NCBI GenBank assembly: GCA_964596125.1
Contig: CAZQRP010000027.1
Span: 1 to 40,769 of the forward strand
Direction of reading: 5' to 3'
Source of the DNA: CAZQRP01 sp964596125
GTDB taxonomy: Bacteria > Chloroflexota > Dehalococcoidia > GIF9 > UBA5629
DNA: 40,769 nt
Below, piece by piece: positions 16,963 through 24,516 of this stretch (position 1 is the stretch's first letter; each line of letters begins with the position of its first letter). The translations under genes were made by a program, and so were the position numbers. The notes under the pieces are model-generated. The model made no database searches. It was not told the origin of the DNA and saw only the letters and a list, made by a program, of their open reading frames with translations.

Positions 16963-17758
16963 AAATATACCTGCCTAACTGTACGGTGTCAACATCTTTA
17001 TTCCATCCAGCGGTTTCAAGTCGCACAAACAGAAAGAGCAACAAAGCAGCTATAAATATCAGCCCCGTTATCTGGGACAGTGACAGGCCCAGCACAGATG
17101 GTTCGTCCCCTCTAAAGAGCCGGACGGCGAAATCACCCGCGAAATAGAGGATCTGGGTAACAAGACCGAGCAGTCCCGCAGTGTGAAATTTCTTTCGAAG
17201 TATCAAGGCTGCCACCAATACTATCAGAGCCCATAGCAAATGGTAAATCTGGGTAGGATGAACTGGCGTTAGCAATGGAGCCGGCGAGCTAGGATGAGTA
17301 TATATGACTGCCCACGGCAGGTCGCAGGGAAGACCGTAGCAGCAACCGTTTACTACACAACCAAACCTGTACACTGCCATGAACAGGATGATGCTCGGAG
17401 ATACAGTATCGAACAGTCGCCAGAAGGAGAGTTTGGCAAAGCTGACATACATCAGCGCTGCTACCAGCGCTCCCACGTTTAGACCGTATGCCCTCATGCC
17501 CACACCGATAATGGGGCCGGTATTATGGTAGTAAAGTAGGTTCTCAATAGCACGAAATAGCCAGGCTCCGATAAAACCGGAAAGAGGGACCAGCACACAT
17601 AAGCCAAGAATATGTACCCTTTTGACTCTTCTCGCTCTTGCTACAGTAATGGCAAGAATGATAGCGAACATTCCAGCAAGCACCGCTGCAATGAGGTCCC
17701 ATCGCAATTGGAATGAACCTGCTGTTAAAACAACTGGATCGATGTTGATCTCGATCAT
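16961..17758 (-). CDS. lgt: Prolipoprotein diacylglyceryl transferase family protein (Lgt-like)
   Basis: A 265-residue polytopic membrane protein. The opening DPVVLTAGSFQLRWDLIAAV matches the Lgt N-terminus. The signature arginine region is FGCVVNGCCYGLPCDLPWAV (compare GRIGNFxNGExYG), and HPTQIYH with the later RLFRGDEP also fit Lgt. Lgt moves diacylglycerol from phosphatidylglycerol to the lipobox cysteine, which would serve the lipoproteins seen in this window. The residue aligned with E. coli His103 is tyrosine (RAYGL), and the cysteine-rich NGCCYG version may mark a paralogue, so enzymatic identity is not certain. Confidence 0.75.
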   Translation of the reverse strand: MIEINIDPVVLTAGSFQLRWDLIAAVLAGMFAIILAITVARARRVKRVHILGLCVLVPLSGFIGAWLFRAIENLLYYHNTGPIIGVGMRAYGLNVGALVAALMYVSFAKLSFWRLFDTVSPSIILFMAVYRFGCVVNGCCYGLPCDLPWAVIYTHPSSPAPLLTPVHPTQIYHLLWALIVLVAALILRKKFHTAGLLGLVTQILYFAGDFAVRLFRGDEPSVLGLSLSQITGLIFIAALLLFLFVRLETAGWNKDVDTVQLGRYI

Positions 17759-18110
17759 ACGTAGCTACCTGACTCGTATTGGTCGTTGCCGTTCTGCTGC
17801 TTTCTTCGCGCCTGCTACTCCGTCCCCGTTTTCACCAATTGTTTTCCCAGCAGAGAGGTTACTATAAAAAATCCTGGAAAGTACGCACTCAGGCATAAGC
17901 TAGCTGGAAGGACTATTTAGAATCTGTGCCCGGGACATTCTTCACAGTCGAACTTTGTATACACGGCTTCAAAACGTATCGAATAATTCCGCCCATGTTG
18001 TGTATAAAAAGAATAGTATAGAGCAAGCACCTATACCTAAAAGGTTTTATCCCTTATTTTGCCCTGTTAACTCCTCTGGTCTATCCATAGAGAGAACCCA
18101 ATCCTCCCCC
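17759..18110. other. Intergenic stretch without a recognisable gene
   Basis: About 350 bp between the Lgt-like gene start and a decayed small gene. I see no RNA gene, no strong hairpin and no coding frame with a ribosome binding site. Confidence 0.5.
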
Positions 18111-18332
18111 CTAAGCATCACTTAAATAATCGATAGGTAATCCATCGAGAGACATAGATATTTTTTCATCAACTACCGGAACTGGCATTCCCAGATATTC
18201 TATTACCTGATCGCCCTCCTCTTTACTATCTACAATAAATTCATGTTTGCCCTGACCGTCTGTAACCAGTCTCTAAATAGCCTCCGGTTTGCTACAAACA
18301 ACCAGTGATATCTTTTCAATTCTTTTTAGCAC
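18111..18332 (-). pseudogene. Decayed small protein with an in-frame TAG
   Basis: From GTG 18332 one frame reads LKRIEKISLVVCSKPEAI, then TAG (18273-18275), then RLVTDGQGKHEFIVDSKEEG and on through EYLGMPVPVVDE to a TAG at 18111. Composition on both sides of the stop looks like one coding sequence of 73 residues, so I read it as a gene with a nonsense mutation. Stop codon readthrough or pyrrolysine is conceivable but nothing here supports it. Family unknown. Confidence 0.4.
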
Positions 18333-18505
18333 TCTCCGTCATGTTTATCATAGTCAAGCTCCCTTTTATTCCCGCAATCCAACAAATGAGTGACAATTTA
18401 ATTAGTTACCGTATTTACTAGTATCGTCACCTTCTCAACCTGAGTATTTCGCACAATTATCAAGATGGTCTGCTTTCATAATTCAGACCATCTTTAACCA
18501 TTCTA

Positions 18506-18802
18506 CTACCTTTTATAATGTCTTTTGCGCTTATTACCGGGTGGTACAGCCTCGTCCACTCTTAAGGTAAGTCCCATGAACTGGTAACCGTCCAATGATT
18601 CCTTTGCTATTTTAGCTTCTGCCGGATTAGACATTTCAACAAATCCAAAATGTCTACCTTCAATCACATTGACTTTACTGACTTTACCATAACTGGAAAA
18701 TAATTCCTTCAACTGGTCATTATTTACAGAGTGACTGAGATTCTGTACATATAGTTTATTACCCTTAATCTTAATCTCCTTTCCTGAACATACTTTATAC
18801 AA
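18506..18802 (-). CDS. RNA-recognition-motif (RRM) RNA-binding protein
   Basis: Up to 98 residues. The single RRM has RNP2 as KLYVQNLS and RNP1 as GRHFGFVEM, with the helix NNDQLKELFSSYGKV between them, and ends in a basic tail (GNKRKRHYKR). Such short single-RRM proteins are common in Cyanobacteria and Chloroflexota and bind RNA, often in cold response. The start is uncertain. TTG 18802 has only a weak AAGGG upstream, whereas a good AAGGAG lies inside the frame, 6 bases before an ATT codon (18769-18767) positioned right at the domain start. An ATT start, as in infC, is therefore possible. Confidence 0.87.
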   Translation of the reverse strand: MYKVCSGKEIKIKGNKLYVQNLSHSVNNDQLKELFSSYGKVSKVNVIEGRHFGFVEMSNPAEAKIAKESLDGYQFMGLTLRVDEAVPPGNKRKRHYKR

Positions 18803-19290
18803 CGGCAGCCCTTTTTCTGTATTGCCTGCCCCTGGTACCTGACAGACAGTTCAGGGTTACCACAATCTGGAGTCATGAACACTCAGATTTTACACTATCT
18901 GCGACGTTAAGTCACTTGAACGAGCCTTTTTTTCTCAGATAAAACAAGCCCCCCACTCGTATTTTCTGGGATTCCTGTATCCACATCGCCTGTAAAATAG
19001 GGCAGGCATATACCGGTCTTATGCAGTAAGCTATGAGAATTATTCATAGAACAGCCTGAAAATGTCTGCTCTGGCCTCACAAGTTATATTAGAACTATTT
19101 TTCTCGTGTATATACCTGCATAGGGAATATCTATGTTGCTGCATGGTTACCTGCTAATGAACCGGTTTGTATATTTGAAAGGCCAAATATCCTTTTCTCA
19201 GAACATCCGGCCTTTCATAGAATTCCACTCGTTTTTTGTTCCAACAACCTCGTTGTTACCACCCCCTTTACTCAAATCCTTCTAAGGTCT
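18803..19290. other. Intergenic stretch without a recognisable gene
   Basis: About 490 bp, A+T-rich, between the RRM gene and the mini membrane protein genes. I found no convincing ORF or RNA gene. The RRM promoter should lie in the left part. Confidence 0.5.
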
Positions 19291-19443
19291 CTAGCCTATT
19301 GCTGTTTGAGCAACTCGTTCCTTTCCCTTCGCTCTCGCTTTCACAGCACAGACTATACCACCGATGTTGATGCACCAGATTAGGGCTACCGGTAAAAGAA
19401 GAACTGGTGCTGTCAGTAACACTGCTATAAACGCTCCTGCCAT
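19291..19443 (-). CDS. Mini membrane protein, 50 residues (paralogue 1)
   Basis: ATG 19443 follows a full AAAGGAGG site. The product begins MAGAFIAVLLTAPVLLLPVA, continues LIWCINIGGIVCAVKARAKG and ends with ten more residues: one hydrophobic helix and a basic tail. It is clearly related to the next gene upstream (shared PV-x-L-x-PVALIW-x-INIGGI core), which argues strongly that both are real despite their size. Function unknown. The C-terminal tail should face the cytoplasm by the positive-inside rule. Confidence 0.75.
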   Translation of the reverse strand: MAGAFIAVLLTAPVLLLPVALIWCINIGGIVCAVKARAKGKERVAQTAIG

Positions 19444-19480
19444 AACTTTAACCTCCTTTCTTTAATTTTTTGCTTTACCT

Positions 19481-19645
19481 TTACTTCACCTCTACTTCAA
19501 CTGTTTCCAACTTCTTCTCATGAGCAACCCTGGCTTCTTTAACAGCATGGAAAATACCACCAATGTTAATGAACCATATCAGGGCTACTGGAAAGAGAAT
19601 AACCGGTACTGCCAGGACCAATGCCACTATTAATTCCCACTGCAT
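19481..19645 (-). CDS. Mini membrane protein, 54 residues (paralogue 2)
   Basis: ATG 19645 has GGGAGGT about 8 bases upstream. The product begins MQWELIVALVLAVPVILFPV, continues ALIWFINIGGIFHAVKEARV and ends in an acidic-basic tail of 14 residues. One membrane helix is shared with the 50-residue neighbour 37 bp downstream, so the pair probably arose by tandem duplication and is co-transcribed. The conserved ALIWxINIGGI motif does not match a family that I know; a subunit or regulator of a larger membrane complex is possible. Confidence 0.75.
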   Translation of the reverse strand: MQWELIVALVLAVPVILFPVALIWFINIGGIFHAVKEARVAHEKKLETVEVEVK

Positions 19646-20070
19646 CTTTTTTACCTCCCTTTCAGTCTATTCATCTGTTCTCATCGACCTTCATTTTCAG
19701 TTTACCACCCCATTTATGCTATGACTTCCGTCTTGTTACTTATTTTGTTCTCAGCGATAACGCTTAAACTACCGATCTCTAATTAGCACTTTTTACCTAT
19801 CAAGAACGTCTTGTGCTAGGTAAATATACCCATAAAAGCGGACTATGCAGTTTTCCAAGCGGTATCAAACATATAAGACCTCACAATTTGTAAGAGTATA
19901 TCTGGCTACTGGGGCGGGAGCTTCCTGAAGAAAAATCAACTAAAATAACTTTGGACTCTACCTTGATAATTTGGAATACAGTATTGATGCGTAGGGTATT
20001 CTATTTCATTTCTACTAGATGTATAATCGATTGAAATGCAAAGCTGTGATATAGTTAATAGGGGACTGTA
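19646..20070. other. Intergenic stretch between divergent genes
   Basis: About 425 bp between the minus-strand mini membrane genes and the plus-strand gene at 20071, so it should carry both promoters. I could not pick a clear -35/-10 pair. No ORF or RNA gene seen. Confidence 0.5.
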
Positions 20071-20526
20071 ATGCTAAATATTCACCCAAGGATACAGAAC
20101 ATACTGACCACCGATGAAACTATAGAAAAAGTTTTTAACTTGAAAGGTTGCACAGTATACGCAACGAATATGCGTATCATAAAGATTGCAGGACAGTCTA
20201 TCAAAGACATTATCCCCAATCATGTATCAAGTGCTGAATACATTTCAAAGCGTCCTACAGGTTGGATTGTGATTGGCGTTTTGTTGGTTATCCTTGGCGT
20301 CTTACTTTATAAATATGGCAATCCATTAATGGGTACAGTACTACCTGATGAAATTGCACCTGCTCTTTTTGGTATAGGTCTTATTGTCATACTGGCTGGG
20401 GCCCTCATAAAGTTGGAGTGGGTTGAGATCAATGTTATTGCAGTGCCCGAGCCTATTAAATTTAAAGGATCGAGAGACGATCTGGATTCTCTACTCCATA
20501 TAATAAGAGAACACCGAAATTCTTAA
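20071..20526 (+). CDS. Membrane protein with bacterial PH-like domain
   Basis: 151 residues. The N-terminal part (LTTDETIEKVFNLKGCTVYATNMRII broken by short loops) follows the bacterial PH/YdbT-like pattern, in which a strand pair ends in ATNxRIIK. Two membrane helices follow at about 67-87 (WIVIGVLLVILGVLLY) and 98-120. The last 30 residues (KFKGSRDDLDSLLHIIREHR) complete the PH-like fold after the membrane hairpin, a common arrangement in this group. Function unknown. Confidence 0.65.
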   Translation: MLNIHPRIQNILTTDETIEKVFNLKGCTVYATNMRIIKIAGQSIKDIIPNHVSSAEYISKRPTGWIVIGVLLVILGVLLYKYGNPLMGTVLPDEIAPALFGIGLIVILAGALIKLEWVEINVIAVPEPIKFKGSRDDLDSLLHIIREHRNS

Positions 20527-20661
20527 CTTTATCAGCCAACCGGTGGTACAATGATAAAGTCAGGAGTAATAGTCCAGTCTTTCTATTGAGCACATAACCT
20601 ATATTTTATGATATGATATTCAACTTCAGGGACTACCATAATGTAAGGAGGTAAACGTCCG

Positions 20662-20841
20662 GTGAAGATAAGTGCAAGCCAATGGTGCAAAATCCAGGAA
20701 ATGCTGGCGAATCTTAAGTGTCCACACTGTTTTACGGCAAACGTTAAACTCACTGAAGATGACAAGGATAATGCCAAATGTGAGGACTGTGGCTGTAGGT
20801 TTGAATTCAGTCCGGAAGTACTGGACAGGTGGGATATATAA
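20662..20841 (+). CDS. Zinc-ribbon mini protein, 59 residues
   Basis: GTG 20662 lies behind a perfect TAAGGAGGT site. The product begins MKISASQWCKIQEMLANLKC and has two cysteine pairs, CPHC (after NLK) and CEDCGC, separated by about 17 residues, making a zinc ribbon. It ends in FEFSPEVLDRWDI. It would be a soluble adaptor or nucleic-acid-binding protein. Two overlapping open frames here are shadows. The tRNA-Gln gene starts 52 bp downstream. Confidence 0.8.
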   Translation: MKISASQWCKIQEMLANLKCPHCFTANVKLTEDDKDNAKCEDCGCRFEFSPEVLDRWDI

Positions 20842-20893
20842 TCCTCAGCGCAGTTGACGACCTGCTGATAACTGTGCTAATCTCAACAGCGTT

Positions 20894-20967
20894 TGCCGAG
20901 TTGTGTAGCGGTAGCACGGGGGACTTTGGATCCCTTAGCCCAGGTTCGAATCCTGGCTCGGCAGCCA
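20894..20967 (+). tRNA. tRNA-Gln (anticodon TTG)
   Basis: The acceptor stem TGCCGAG/CTCGGCA is perfect, with the U1-A72 pair typical of bacterial tRNA-Gln. The anticodon stem GGGGA/TCCCT has the loop CTTTGGA, giving anticodon TTG. The T arm is CCAGG-TTCGAAT-CCTGG, the discriminator is G, and CCA is encoded. Confidence 0.93.
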
Positions 20968-21016
20968 ACCAAAACATAGACCAAACTCCGGCCTAATATC
21001 ATTCACCAGGAAGTAG

Positions 21017-21916
21017 ATGAATATTTTTAGAGCCTTTTTATTATTTGTCCTTAGCCCTCTGCTGATCCTGGTTCTATTCATTCTCGGTATTATCATAACA
21101 ATAAATCTGACTATCCTCAGTCCCGCTTTTATTGTTGACGAACTGGATAAACTTGATACTTATTCGGTCATAACTGAACAGGTAAAAGCCCAGTTACCAG
21201 ATGATGAGCTAATCGCTCCGATTATAGATGATATTACGACGGACCTTAAACCCTGGATAAAAGAGCAAACAAAAATTGTTATCTACGATGGCTACTCCTA
21301 TCTCAAGGGAGACGAGGAATTAAACATCACAATTTCACTGGAGTCATTCAGAACCAGTATAGAAAAAAGCCTCAAGCAACACCTCCACGATTTTCTTCCA
21401 CCGGCATTAGAAGGAGTCCAGGAAAGCCTCAGAGAAGTATATCTGCTACCAATATATGATGAAATCGGCAAGATAATACCTGAACATTTTGTAATTAACG
21501 AGACCTCTCTGGATCCGGAGATAATGATGATTCTTGAACAAGCCAGGCGGATTGTCGATTATATTAAGCTCACCTATATAATATCGATCGGACTTGCCGT
21601 TATATTATTACTATTGATAGCTTTGACACATAGATGGCGTGCCAAGCCTATTGCTCTTTCAGTAGGCATTTCCTTCAGCATAGTCGGCATAGCTTCGATA
21701 GGAACTACGCTGACAAGCCGCTTCACCAACACGGTTATCAACCAATTTGCCGGTGAAGCTGATTTTCTTTTCAAGTTGCAGGGTATGATATATCAGTTCA
21801 TTATTGATTGTACTGCTCCATTATTGATCTTTGGAATCGGGTTCCTGATTGCGGGAATTGTACTCATTATACTATCCGTTCTGCTTAAGTCACCGGAAGC
21901 TGATGCTCTACTATGA
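21017..21916 (+). CDS. Integral membrane protein with large external loop
   Basis: 299 residues. One N-terminal helix (about 6-32) is followed by an external domain of about 150 residues (LSPAFIVDELDKLDTYSVIT onward), then three helices near 183-205, 213-232 and 255-285. I do not recognise a characterised family. The N-terminal layout, with repeated SVIxEQVKxxLP-like amphipathic helices, resembles uncharacterised membrane proteins common in Chloroflexota. It begins 49 bp after tRNA-Gln and is convergent with the PilB-type ATPase gene. Confidence 0.65.
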   Translation: MNIFRAFLLFVLSPLLILVLFILGIIITINLTILSPAFIVDELDKLDTYSVITEQVKAQLPDDELIAPIIDDITTDLKPWIKEQTKIVIYDGYSYLKGDEELNITISLESFRTSIEKSLKQHLHDFLPPALEGVQESLREVYLLPIYDEIGKIIPEHFVINETSLDPEIMMILEQARRIVDYIKLTYIISIGLAVILLLLIALTHRWRAKPIALSVGISFSIVGIASIGTTLTSRFTNTVINQFAGEADFLFKLQGMIYQFIIDCTAPLLIFGIGFLIAGIVLIILSVLLKSPEADALL

Positions 21917-22155
21917 GTCCTATTCCGATTTCATTCTATGACGATAGAACAACAAGAAATTCCTGAGAACAACCTGGTTTATTCGTCCTTTTCTGATTGA
22001 CTGGTCAAATAACATTGCTATCTGACAATTAAGGCAATAACATACTGAGAATGCCGTTTTTCTAAATAAGCATAGATTTTAAATACTGCCACAGATAGCA
22101 ATAATATAGTTGACACGTCATTACGGTTTTTGGGAGATGTATAATGTTAACCTGT

Positions 22156-22176
22156 AAAAAAACGCCCACAAGGGCG
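22156..22176 (-). terminator. Intrinsic terminator of the PilB/GspE-type gene
   Basis: On the minus strand CGCCC-TTGTG-GGGCG (22176-22163) is followed directly by seven T (22162-22156). It lies 50 bp beyond the stop of the ATPase gene. On the plus strand the A-run precedes the stem, so termination is directional. Confidence 0.85.
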
Positions 22177-22225
22177 AATTCTTCAATGTTAATCTGAAGT
22201 TTTTTATTAGTATCTGTTAACTATT

Positions 22226-23956
22226 TCAAACATTTATGGAATAGACACTGCGTAGTACTTCGGAAATCGTCGTCACACCTTCTTTTACTTTCAACATTCC
22301 GTCATGCATCAGGGTTACCATGCCCTCCTTCATTGCCTGAGCACGAATTTCATTTGCCGCAGCACCGGTAACCAGCAGACGCTTAATGTCATCCGTTAAA
22401 ATTATAAGTTCAAATATTCCAACTCTGCCTAAATATCCGGTATCAGCACACAAATTGCATCCTGCACCTTTATATAACTTACCAGATAACTTGCCCATCT
22501 CAGATTCATAAGCTGCCCGCTCCTCTGATGTCGGCTCGTAGCGCTCTTTACAGTGCGGACATATGCGGCGTGCAATTCGCTGGGCAACCGCACCAACCAT
22601 AGCTGAAGAGATAAAAAAATGTTCCACACCAAGGTCTAACAACCTGAACATGACGCCAACCGCATCACTGGCATGAATTGAGGAAAATACAAGGTGGCCA
22701 GTCAGAGCCGCCTGTGTTGCAATTCTGGCAGTTTCAGAATCACGTATTTCTCCCACTAAAATAACATCCGGGTCCAACCGCATAAAGGCCCGAAGACCAA
22801 GTGCAAATGTTATTCCCGCCTTTATATTGACCTGGAATTGATTAATGCCCTTAAAATTGTATTCCACAGGGTCTTCAATGGTCATTATATTGCGCTCCAT
22901 TCGATCGAGCTGGTTAATAGACGCATAGAGCGTTGTCGTTTTTCCCGCACCTGTTGGACCACCAAATAGAATCATCCCAAAGGGAAGCTTTAGCATTTGT
23001 TTATATTTTTCCAGAGTTCCAGGTAAAAAACCCAGGCTGGACAATTCTAAAAGAGAACCGGACTTGGATAAAAAGCGCAGCACTGCCATTTCACCATGTA
23101 CGGTATTCCCGCAGGCAACACGCACATCTATATCATTATGATCTACCCTGGCTGAAAATCGCCCATCCTGAGGTCGCCTTCGTTCGGCGATGTTCATGCC
23201 ACTGATAATTTTCAATCTGGACATAAGGGCAGCATGCGCACCAAGGGGCATGGACATAACTTCATGCAAAACACCATCAATACGAAAACGAATATGCAGA
23301 TCATCTTCCTGAGGCTCAATATGAATGTCGGAGGCCCGGCTCCTGATTGCCTGTTGTATAAGCATGTTAAGATTGCGGAGGGCTGGCGCTTGAGCAGCGT
23401 TATCATCAGTGATAAGCAACGCCACTTCGTCTGCTTCTTTCGCAGAAATAGGCTCGCTCCCCTCAACATCAGTTCCACTTCTAACAGCATAATTACGGTC
23501 GATTGCCTCGCTAATTTCATTCGGGAATCCCATCATCGGCTCTATCCGCATCTTTGAAGCAGCGGCTATATCATCAATAGCCTGTACATCCCTGGTATTA
23601 AACATGACTATAGTCAGAGAGCCACCGATAATATCTAACGGTAAAGCGTTATATTTTCTGGCCATCTCTTCTGGCACCAACCGTAAGGCATCCGGATGGA
23701 CTTTATGTCTTGTGAGGTCTATTAACGGTACCTTTAACTGAATGCTCAAAGCCGTTGCCAGATCACGGGGTGAAAGCCATCCTTTTTCCACCAGGACCTG
23801 TCCAATCATCTTGTTTTTACTTTGGCCAATCTGCAGCGCCTCTTGCAACTGCTCGTCAGTAATCATACCCGTTCTGACGAGTATTTCACCAAGCTTCTCC
23901 CCTGGTGAATTGCTGGCGGCATCCTCTAACTCTTTACCTTCTACTATGTTGCGCAT
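22226..23956 (-). CDS. PilB/GspE-type secretion ATPase with N-terminal MshEN domain
   Basis: 576 residues, normal length. Two tandem MshEN-type motifs open the protein (KLGEILVRTGMITDEQLQEA at 21-40, then IGQVLVEKGWLSPRDLATAL at 51-70); in MshE this fold binds c-di-GMP. Then come SDIHIEPQ, Walker A GPTGAGKTT (333-341), the Asp box IEDPVEY, Walker B DVILVGEIRD (397-406), and a tetracysteine zinc site CPHC (466-469) and CNLC (500-503). It powers assembly of type IV pili or type II secretion pseudopili, yet no PilC, pilin or prepilin peptidase gene is beside it. It is the last gene of a histidine kinase-response regulator-ATPase run and is distinct from ArlI. Confidence 0.93.
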   Translation of the reverse strand: MRNIVEGKELEDAASNSPGEKLGEILVRTGMITDEQLQEALQIGQSKNKMIGQVLVEKGWLSPRDLATALSIQLKVPLIDLTRHKVHPDALRLVPEEMARKYNALPLDIIGGSLTIVMFNTRDVQAIDDIAAASKMRIEPMMGFPNEISEAIDRNYAVRSGTDVEGSEPISAKEADEVALLITDDNAAQAPALRNLNMLIQQAIRSRASDIHIEPQEDDLHIRFRIDGVLHEVMSMPLGAHAALMSRLKIISGMNIAERRRPQDGRFSARVDHNDIDVRVACGNTVHGEMAVLRFLSKSGSLLELSSLGFLPGTLEKYKQMLKLPFGMILFGGPTGAGKTTTLYASINQLDRMERNIMTIEDPVEYNFKGINQFQVNIKAGITFALGLRAFMRLDPDVILVGEIRDSETARIATQAALTGHLVFSSIHASDAVGVMFRLLDLGVEHFFISSAMVGAVAQRIARRICPHCKERYEPTSEERAAYESEMGKLSGKLYKGAGCNLCADTGYLGRVGIFELIILTDDIKRLLVTGAAANEIRAQAMKEGMVTLMHDGMLKVKEGVTTISEVLRSVYSINV

Positions 23957-24000
23957 TGAGATGCTCCCATCTTGATATGCAAAGCTAATTAATCCCCTGA

Positions 24001-24396
24001 TTACGCTTTTTCCAATACAACCTCACCTGAGCCTGTTAATAAAGCTTCCACCTTAGCGATCATAGTCGACGGTTCAACCGGCTTAGCCAGATAATCATCG
24101 GCTCCAACCTTTAGACCGATATTTCTATCTTCCTCTCGTGCCTTAGCTGATATCATTAGTATAGGTAATACTGCAGTATCAGCTCTCTCCCTAAGCCGAT
24201 GACAGACTTCATACCCGTCCAGACCGGGTAGCATAATGTCCAGGATAATCAGGTCAGGATGCTCTGCGACAGCTCTGCTAAGCCCTTCAAAGCCATCATA
24301 TGCAGTAAAGGCCTCATAGCCTGCCTGTCGAAGTGCGTATTCCGCCAGTCTGGCTGCGCTACGGTCGTCTTCTATTATCAGTATTCTTTTTGACAT
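24001..24396 (-). CDS. Single-domain response regulator (CheY-like)
   Basis: 131 residues, receiver domain only. The acidic pair is E9/D10/D11 (IIEDDRS), the phosphoacceptor D53 (LIILDIMLPGLDGYEV), the switch serine S83 (MISAKA) and the conserved lysine K105 (AKPVEP). It is flanked on the same strand by a histidine kinase (upstream) and a PilB-type ATPase (downstream), so it probably relays the kinase signal to a protein partner. Given the archaellum next door, a motor-targeted CheY role is possible but not shown. Confidence 0.92.
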   Translation of the reverse strand: MSKRILIIEDDRSAARLAEYALRQAGYEAFTAYDGFEGLSRAVAEHPDLIILDIMLPGLDGYEVCHRLRERADTAVLPILMISAKAREEDRNIGLKVGADDYLAKPVEPSTMIAKVEALLTGSGEVVLEKA

Positions 24397-24516
24397 GGTT
24401 GTACCCTCCTATTACTCATCACATCCAAATTTTCCTCACCTTGCACAATAGTATTTAATTCATCTTCTAGCATGTTTTGTATGTTGAGATATACACCGCA
24501 CTGGACTGTGACCTCA

